DNA of 64,000 bases from Coriobacteriaceae bacterium (GTDB lineage: Bacteria; Actinomycetota; Coriobacteriia; Coriobacteriales; Coriobacteriaceae). The notes under the pieces are model-generated. The model was not told where the DNA came from. It did not search any database and worked only from the letters and a program-made list of their open reading frames with translations. Each line of letters starts with the position of its first letter. Within the stretch, counting starts at the first letter, position 1. This document shows positions 56,380 through 64,000 of the stretch, piece by piece. The stretch lies in NCBI GenBank assembly GCA_015062655.1, contig SUUG01000008.1, positions 100,100 through 164,099 of the forward strand, written 5' to 3'. Made by a program: the position numbers and the translations under genes.

Positions 56380-58011
56380 ATGGAAAGCGAAGCCAAGATC
56401 CTCCTCGCCGACGCCGCGGCCTACCTCCAGCGCGATGGGGGAGACACCCGCTTGGTGCAGATGCTCCTGCAGTCGCGGGGCCGCGAGCTCACCGAGGACA
56501 CCTTGACCATCGAGGCGCCGAGCCGGTTCGCCATCTCCTACCTCGAACGGAACCGCCCGCTCGTGGAGGAGTACCTCGAGCAGATCGCCTTCGCGCCGAT
56601 CGCCCTCGAGGTCCTCTCTCCCACCGACGTCCCGGTCCCCGAGATCCCGCGGCCCGCGGCGAGCGTCGCCGCGTCGCAGACGCCTCCCGCCCCGGCGGCT
56701 CCGTCCCCCGCACCAGCTGCGCCCATCGCGGCCGCACCGGCGCCCGCCGCCGCGGCCGAGCCGCGCGAGGGAGGCATCCGCGTCAAGAACACCCTCTCGA
56801 AGCAGGAACTCCAGGAGATGATGGGCCGCATGTCGGGCACCCCCGCCGCCGGCGCCCCCGTCCCCGCGGAGGTCGAGCCCGAACCCGAGGTCTTCCCCCA
56901 GACGCCGATCAGCTCGAAGTTCACGTTCGCCACCTTCGTCTTCGGCGACGAGAACAAGCACGCCTACTACTCGGCCCAGCGCTTCGCCGCCTTCGCCGAC
57001 GAGCCGGGGCAGAGCAACTCGCTCTTCATATATGGCGGATCGGGCCTGGGTAAGACGCACCTGCTGCTCGCCATCAAGAACTACCTCGCTGAGAACAAGC
57101 CCCATATCCGCGTCAAGTACGCGAACTCGCAAGCCTACATCGACGACTTCATCCGCGAGATCGCTCTGCAGAAGACCGAGAACCGCACGATCTTGCGCGA
57201 GTACCACGACGCCAACATCCTGATCATCGACGACATCCAGAACATCATCGGCAAGCAGGCCTCGATCGAGTACTTCTTCAGCCTCATCGACGAGTTCATC
57301 CGCGAGAACAAGAAGGTGGTCATCGCCTCCGACCGCGCACCGAAGAAGCTCGGCATGGACGAGCGCCTGACGAGCCGGTTCAACGCCGGCATGCTCTGCC
57401 TCGTCTCAGAACCAGGCTTCGAGATGAAGTACACGATCCTCAAGCGCTACTACGAGACGATCATCTGCGCCGGTGACGACGCAGCCGAGATGAATGTCGA
57501 CGCCACGCTGCTCGGCGCCTTCCAGTCCCATGAAGGGCGCCTGACCGACGACCAGCTCCGCCACATGGCCGAGATCTCGGGCAACAACATCCGCGAGCTC
57601 GAGAGCTTCTGCGAGCGCTGCGCCAGCCTCTCCTACGAGCGCGAGCAGGCCGGCGGCGAGCTCGACGCGGCCGACATCGAGCGCGTCGCCGACGAGTACT
57701 TCGACACCGCCCACAAGATCATCCACATCGACACGATCCAGGATGTGGTCGAGGAGTTCTACCACGTGAGCCACGAGGAGCTCATCGGCCCCAAGCGCTC
57801 GCGCGACATCGCCTTCGCGCGGCACGTGGCCGTCTACCTCGCCAACAGCCTCTGCGATCTCTCGGCCACGGCCGTGGGCGAGCAGTTCGGCGGGCGCGAC
57901 CACTCGACGGTCATCAACTCGCTCAAGGTGGTGGAGAAGAAGATCAAGGAGGACCGCCGCATCTGCGAGGACCTGCAGCAACTCAAGAACAAGATCACCT
58001 TGCGGTCGTGA
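56380..58011 (+). CDS. dnaA: Chromosomal replication initiator DnaA
   Basis: A 543-residue protein, longer than the ~450 of E. coli because of a Pro/Ala linker (~95-180). Domain I at 1-85 is divergent. The AAA+ core has the start FTFATFVFGDENKHAYYSAQ, Walker A GGSGLGKTHLLLAIKNY, Walker B NILIIDDIQNIIGK and sensor/Arg-finger region ERLTSRFNAGMLCLVSEP. The DnaA-box-reading helix-turn-helix is GGRDHSTVINSLKVVEKKIK. It binds oriC and opens it. It is the second gene of a unit with the GHKL-winged-helix protein. Confidence 0.97.
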   Translation: MESEAKILLADAAAYLQRDGGDTRLVQMLLQSRGRELTEDTLTIEAPSRFAISYLERNRPLVEEYLEQIAFAPIALEVLSPTDVPVPEIPRPAASVAASQTPPAPAAPSPAPAAPIAAAPAPAAAAEPREGGIRVKNTLSKQELQEMMGRMSGTPAAGAPVPAEVEPEPEVFPQTPISSKFTFATFVFGDENKHAYYSAQRFAAFADEPGQSNSLFIYGGSGLGKTHLLLAIKNYLAENKPHIRVKYANSQAYIDDFIREIALQKTENRTILREYHDANILIIDDIQNIIGKQASIEYFFSLIDEFIRENKKVVIASDRAPKKLGMDERLTSRFNAGMLCLVSEPGFEMKYTILKRYYETIICAGDDAAEMNVDATLLGAFQSHEGRLTDDQLRHMAEISGNNIRELESFCERCASLSYEREQAGGELDAADIERVADEYFDTAHKIIHIDTIQDVVEEFYHVSHEELIGPKRSRDIAFARHVAVYLANSLCDLSATAVGEQFGGRDHSTVINSLKVVEKKIKEDRRICEDLQQLKNKITLRS

Positions 58012-58246
58012 GGAGGGCAGCCTGTTGACAACGCGGGGAAACCGCCGGGAAAACCTGTGCAAGCACGCAAGCCGCGGGTGGAAAACGAAGCCGCCCGCCC
58101 GCGCCTGTTGACAACCGGCCCCGTTTCCCACAGCCGCCCGGGAGAAGGATTTGCCGTCTCAACTTTGCAAACGCGCGTTATACACACCGTCCACGCCCTT
58201 ATTATTGTTATTAGATTTTATTTAAGGTAGGAAGGAATAAAGAGAG
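58012..58246. other. dnaA-dnaN intergenic region, probable oriC core
   Basis: 235 bases with DnaA-box-like 9-mers: TTATACACA (58178-58186, one mismatch), TTTCCCACA (58124-58132, two mismatches) and two copies of TGTTGACAA (58023-58031, 58106-58114, minus-strand TTGTCAACA). Right of these is a 27-base run of almost only A and T (58199-58226), unusual in this GC-rich sequence and well suited as the DNA unwinding element. The ribosome site of dnaN (GGAAGGA) follows. Confidence 0.7.
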
Positions 58247-59350
58247 ATGAAGTTCACCGTCAGCCAGGCCTCCCTCACCAGCGCGCTCGCCACCGTCATG
58301 AAAGGTGTCGCGGGAACCTCCACGCTCCCCATCCTCGCCGGCGTGCTCATCCGCGCCGAGGACGGGGTCATCGAGTTCCAGACCTCCAATTACACCATCG
58401 CCATCCGCCACCGCGTGGCCGCGCGCGTTGACGAGCCCGGCGCGATGGTCGTCCCCTGCAAGATGCTCTCCAATATCACCAAGACCCTGCCCGACGCGCC
58501 GGTCTCCTTCGAGACCGAGGACCGTCAGGTCAAGATCGCGTGCGAGAAGAGCTCCTTCCGCCTGAACACCCTCGATGTCGGCGACTTCCCCGAGTTCCCC
58601 TCCTACGCCCTCGTGAACTCCGTGGAGCTTCCCGCCGACGTCCTCTCCGAGATGGTCGCGCGCGTGTGGCGCGTGACCTCAACCGACAAGAACCGCCCGG
58701 TGCTGAACGGCGTCTTCATGACCGTGGAGAACAACACCGTCCGCCTCGTCGCCACCGACTCCTACCGCCTCGCCGTCTGCGACACGCATGTCGAGACCTC
58801 CTCGCTCGAGGGGAGCTTCGAGCTGAACGTGCCGTCCGAGGCGCTGAACGACGCGGTTCAGATCGCAGGCGGCCAGGGGAGCATCCTCGTGGGCGCCACC
58901 GACACCCAGGTGGTGTTCGTGGCCGACAACACCACCTACGTCGCCCGCCGCATCGAGGGCACCTACCCCAACTACAAGGCCCTGCTGCCGCCCTCCTGCA
59001 CGACCACCGTCAAGATCGACGTCGAGGCCCTCAACGCCGCCCTCAAACGCGTCGCGGTCATCGCCCAGAACAACTCGGCGGTCAAGTTCGCGATCGACGC
59101 CGACCTCGGCACCCTGTCGCTCTCGGCGATCTCGAACGACCAGGACGCCGCCAACGAGTCGATCGACATCGAGGTGGAGGGCGAGACCGGCGTGATAGCC
59201 TTCAACTACCACTACATCTTCGGCTGCCTGAACGTGCTCGGCCGCGAGAAGGAGATCACCCTCGAGCTCCAGAGCTACCAGCAGGCGGGCGTCTTCAAAT
59301 GCGCCGACGCCATCAACTACCTCTACCTCGTGATGCCGGTGCGCATCTAG
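58247..59350 (+). CDS. dnaN: DNA polymerase III beta sliding clamp
   Basis: A 367-residue protein of standard length with three clamp domains: MKFTVSQASLTSALATVMKG, GTSTLPILAGVLIRAEDGVI, FEVNVP-like ELNVPSEALNDAVQIAGGQG and the C-terminal YLVMPVRI, the conserved clamp end. It tethers polymerase III to DNA. Confidence 0.98.
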   Translation: MKFTVSQASLTSALATVMKGVAGTSTLPILAGVLIRAEDGVIEFQTSNYTIAIRHRVAARVDEPGAMVVPCKMLSNITKTLPDAPVSFETEDRQVKIACEKSSFRLNTLDVGDFPEFPSYALVNSVELPADVLSEMVARVWRVTSTDKNRPVLNGVFMTVENNTVRLVATDSYRLAVCDTHVETSSLEGSFELNVPSEALNDAVQIAGGQGSILVGATDTQVVFVADNTTYVARRIEGTYPNYKALLPPSCTTTVKIDVEALNAALKRVAVIAQNNSAVKFAIDADLGTLSLSAISNDQDAANESIDIEVEGETGVIAFNYHYIFGCLNVLGREKEITLELQSYQQAGVFKCADAINYLYLVMPVRI

Positions 59351-59354
59351 GCCC

Positions 59355-60458
59355 ATGGCGATCCTCGCTCGCTCGCTCGCCGTCCGCGACTACCGAAGCT
59401 ACGACCTGTTCTCGCTTGACCTCGCGGACGGCGTCAACGTCCTCGTCGGGCCGAACGCCGCCGGTAAGACGAACCTCGTCGAGGCCGTGCAGCTCCTGAC
59501 CGCCGGACAGTCATTCCGCCGCCCCTCCCCGCGCGAGCTCGTGCGCGAGGGGGCTGCGGCCGGTCGCATCGCGCTGCGCCTTGAGGGGGAGGGGCGCGTG
59601 GTGGACATGGCCTGCGACATCGCTGCGGGCAAGCGCCGGTTCTCCCGCAACGGCAAGCACGTCGCGGCCTCCGGGGTGCGCGGGGTCCTGCCGAGCGTGC
59701 TGTTCTGCCCCGACCACCTTGACATGGTGAAGCGCTCGGCCGGCGTGAGGAGACGGGCGCTCGACGATTTCGGCTGCCAGCTGAACGAGGCCTACGCCGG
59801 CCTGGTGGCGGCGTACGAGCGCACCCTCGAGCAGCGCAACAGCCTGCTGCGGGATTTCACGGGCGGCATCGAGCTTTTGGGCGCCTGGGACGAGGCGCTC
59901 GCCGGTACCGGCGCTGCCCTCGTGCTGCACCGCCGCGCCCTCCTGGCCCGCCTCGGGAAGCGCATCCGCGAGGTGCATGCCGCGATCGCACCGCACGAGG
60001 AGGCCGAGGTCGCGTACGTGTCGACCCTCGACGGCGGTGACGGCGCCGCTTCGGACGACCGCGACGCGCTCACCGACCGGTTCCTCGAGCTGCTCCGCAT
60101 CCGCCGCGCCGAGGAGATCCGCCGCGGCACCACGCTCGTGGGCCCGCACCGCGACGAGGTGCTTCTCACGATCGACGGCCGCGCCGCCCGCGCCTTCGGC
60201 AGCCAGGGGCAGCAGCGCTCGCTCGTGCTCGCATGGAAGATCGCGGAGGTCGAGGTCACCCACGACATCCTCGACCGCTACCCGATCCTGCTGCTCGACG
60301 ACGTCATGAGCGAGCTCGACGCCGCCCGCCGCGACGCGATCGTGCGCTTCATCGAAGGGGAGATCCAGACCGTCATCACGACGACGAACCTCGGGTACTT
60401 CGGGGAGGGCGTGCTCGGGCAGGCGAAGGTGGTGCGGATCGATGGCGCACCGCGATGA
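59355..60458 (+). CDS. recF: DNA replication and repair protein RecF
   Basis: A 367-residue SMC-like ATPase starting 4 bases after dnaN. It has LAVRDYRSYDLFSLDLADGV, Walker A GPNAAGKTNLVEAVQLL, the signature SQGQQRSLVLAWKIAEV and Walker B YPILLLDDVMSELDAARR. RecF helps load RecA at gaps. Its order after dnaN is canonical. Confidence 0.97.
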   Translation: MAILARSLAVRDYRSYDLFSLDLADGVNVLVGPNAAGKTNLVEAVQLLTAGQSFRRPSPRELVREGAAAGRIALRLEGEGRVVDMACDIAAGKRRFSRNGKHVAASGVRGVLPSVLFCPDHLDMVKRSAGVRRRALDDFGCQLNEAYAGLVAAYERTLEQRNSLLRDFTGGIELLGAWDEALAGTGAALVLHRRALLARLGKRIREVHAAIAPHEEAEVAYVSTLDGGDGAASDDRDALTDRFLELLRIRRAEEIRRGTTLVGPHRDEVLLTIDGRAARAFGSQGQQRSLVLAWKIAEVEVTHDILDRYPILLLDDVMSELDAARRDAIVRFIEGEIQTVITTTNLGYFGEGVLGQAKVVRIDGAPR

Positions 60459-60996
60459 TTCCGAGCGCCTACGCGCCTCCCGCGGCCTCGGCGACTACGC
60501 GGCGCGTCTGCGCACCCAGCTCTTCGACGGTGCCTCGCCCGAGCGCCAGGGCCAGCTGCGTGCGGCCGAGGGCCGCGCCCAGGTGTTCTCCGCGTTCAAC
60601 GCCGTCATGGGCGGCACGCGCGAGGGCGCTCACGTGACGGGCCTGCATTTCGTGGCCGAGGAGTCCAAGCTCATCGTCTACGTGGACGGGTCGTCCTGGA
60701 CGCAGGAGCTCACGATGCTCCGCGAGATCGTGCGGGCCCGCATGGCCGCCCAGGGCGCCGACATCGACGCGATCGTGTTCATCGAGTCGAAGCGACCCGC
60801 CCCGCGCTTCCGCAAGAAGCCCGCCGCCGCACCGGCTCCACACCCGGCTCGCAAGCCCCTCACGCCCGAGGAGGACGCCGCCCTCGCGTCGGCGACCGCG
60901 CGGGTGGCGGACCCGAAGCTTCGTGAGGCCCTTCGGAAGGCCATGAAAGCGAGCTTCGAGTGGAAAAAGGGTTCCGAGGGCGAAAACGCTCGCTAG
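60442..60996 (+). CDS. dciA: DUF721 protein, DciA-type helicase-loading factor
   Basis: A 184-residue protein overlapping recF by 17 bases. The KH-like DUF721 fold is recognisable (FSAFNAVMGGTREGAHVTGLHF, ESKLIVYVDGSSWTQELTML) and is followed by a basic/Pro-rich tail. DciA is the ancestral operator of the replicative helicase DnaB in bacteria without DnaC/DnaI. The recF-dciA-gyrB order is that of actinobacteria. Confidence 0.88.
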   Translation: MAHRDDSERLRASRGLGDYAARLRTQLFDGASPERQGQLRAAEGRAQVFSAFNAVMGGTREGAHVTGLHFVAEESKLIVYVDGSSWTQELTMLREIVRARMAAQGADIDAIVFIESKRPAPRFRKKPAAAPAPHPARKPLTPEEDAALASATARVADPKLREALRKAMKASFEWKKGSEGENAR

Positions 60997-61081
60997 AAGG
61001 CGTTCTATGGCCTTCTGAGGGTGTTCCGGGGCCGTGCGGTGAAGGCCATCCGGCAATCAGGTAAACTGGATAGGTTCATGA

Positions 61082-63160
<2,079 letters not shown>

Positions 63161-63198
63161 AAGCCCGTTTCGAGTCTTGAGATGTTGAGGAGTTTGAC

Positions 63199-64000
63199 GT
63201 GGCAGACGATATGAACAACGACGTGACCGCGAGCGGGAACGACGCCTCCCTGCCCGAGGACCTGCGCCGGCTGCTCGCCCGCGCCGACGAGGACGAGGGT
63301 GCCGACACCTACGACCCCGACGCCGTGGACGAGGACGAGCGGGACGACGACGAGGAGGTCGAGGAGAGCTTCGGCGCCGTCGACCGCGCCGCCGCGGCGG
63401 GCGAGGACGTCAACGGCGGCCAGCTGCAGGTCTCCGAGTTCGGCCAGGAGATGAGGCAGAGCTTCATCGAGTACTCGATGTCGGTCATCACCGCCCGCGC
63501 CCTGCCGGACGTGCGCGACGGCCTGAAGCCGGTGCATCGCCGCATTCTGTACGCGATGAACGAGGCGGGCACGCTTCCGAGCCGCCCGCACGTGAAGAGC
63601 GCCCGTACCGTCGGCGACGTTATCGGCAAGTACCACCCGCATGGCGACGTTGCCGTGTACGACACGATGGTGCGCCTCGCGCAGCCCTTCAACATGAGCG
63701 TTCCGCTGGTCGACGGCCACGGAAACTTCGGCTCGATCGACGGCGACTCGGCAGCGGCCATGCGTTACACCGAGGCGCGCCTGGCGAAGCCGGCCATGGA
63801 GCTGCTCGAGGGGCTGAAACAGGACACCGTGGACTGGCAGCCCAACTACGACGAGAGCTTGCAGGAGCCGGTCGTGCTGCCCGCCCGTTTCCCGAACCTG
63901 CTGGTGAACGGCTCGGCCGGCATCGCCGTCGGCATGGCCACGAACATTCCGCCGCACAACCTGTACGAGACCATCCAGGCGGCGTGCATGCTGCTCGATA
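63199..64000 (+). CDS. gyrA: DNA gyrase subunit A (partial, C-terminus beyond window)
   Basis: It starts at a GTG at 63199 with GAGGAG six bases upstream and runs off the right edge (267 residues seen). The first ~80 residues are an acidic extension ([16 protein letters not shown]) not present in E. coli GyrA. The core follows: [35 protein letters not shown], the quinolone region [20 protein letters not shown] and the catalytic Tyr in [10 protein letters not shown]. At the position of E. coli Ser-83 the residue is Val (codon 63649-63651); Asp-87 is kept. Confidence 0.97.
   Translation, partial: MADDMNNDVTASGNDASLPEDLRRLLARADEDEGADTYDPDAVDEDERDDDEEVEESFGAVDRAAAAGEDVNGGQLQVSEFGQEMRQSFIEYSMSVITARALPDVRDGLKPVHRRILYAMNEAGTLPSRPHVKSARTVGDVIGKYHPHGDVAVYDTMVRLAQPFNMSVPLVDGHGNFGSIDGDSAAAMRYTEARLAKPAMELLEGLKQDTVDWQPNYDESLQEPVVLPARFPNLLVNGSAGIAVGMATNIPPHNLYETIQAACMLLD

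Overview
The window is high-GC chromosomal DNA from an actinobacterium, most likely class Coriobacteriia (Collinsella-like). The evidence is the replication-origin gene order, running outward to the left as rpmH-rnpA-yidD-yidC-jag-rsmG-parA-parB and to the right as dnaA-dnaN-recF-dciA-gyrB-gyrA, with two perfect parS sites; a type VIIb (Firmicutes-style) rather than mycobacterial secretion locus; and mucin-oriented LPXTG and Cna-B surface proteins. No species assignment can be proven from the sequence alone.

Layout. (1) 1-17.7 kb, all on the minus strand and transcribed right to left: a type VIIb secretion locus. It starts with a Ser/Thr kinase, then a one-TM protein with a repeated Thr-x-Leu-Leu tail, a giant Ig-like surface protein, an EsxA-like WXG100 protein and the EssC ATPase. 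An LXG toxin module follows: DUF4176, a helical WQG protein, a WXG100-like partner, a membrane protein, an LXG toxin with a GH-E nuclease tip, and ankyrin and DUF2185 immunity candidates. A YukD/EsaB ubiquitin-like protein and a DUF6382-FHA protein, cut by the window edge, come last. Many junctions overlap (ATGA, TGATG). (2) 18.0 kb: tRNA-Gly(CCC) with promoter and terminator. (3) 18.6-22.0 kb: a lower-GC, decayed patch holding a membrane protein, a MATE fragment, a frameshifted MFS transporter and orphan gene ends. (4) 22.1-27.1 kb: a 1633-residue LPXTG-anchored GH20 hexosaminidase. (5) 27.7-33.1 kb: an OpuC-type ABC importer operon that also encodes an unusual cysteine-rich Fe-S protein and a MetY-type PLP enzyme. 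(6) 33.3-44.5 kb: glutathione peroxidase, a Cna-B/SpaA adhesin with its sortase, a divergent membrane M28 peptidase, and tandem WYL regulators. (7) 44.5-49.6 kb: a DnaQ-DinG helicase, ddl and rlmN. (8) 49.6-64 kb: the origin region, including a GHKL ATPase-winged-helix protein directly upstream of dnaA and AT-rich, DnaA-box-bearing DNA on both sides of dnaA.

How the parts relate. The kinase, Thr-rich tail and FHA proteins suggest that secretion in region 1 is controlled by phosphothreonine docking. The surface proteins of regions 4 and 6 fit a gut commensal that handles host glycans and adheres to host surfaces. The origin block is conventional except for the GHKL-winged-helix gene and a GyrA whose quinolone-region Ser-83 position is Val.
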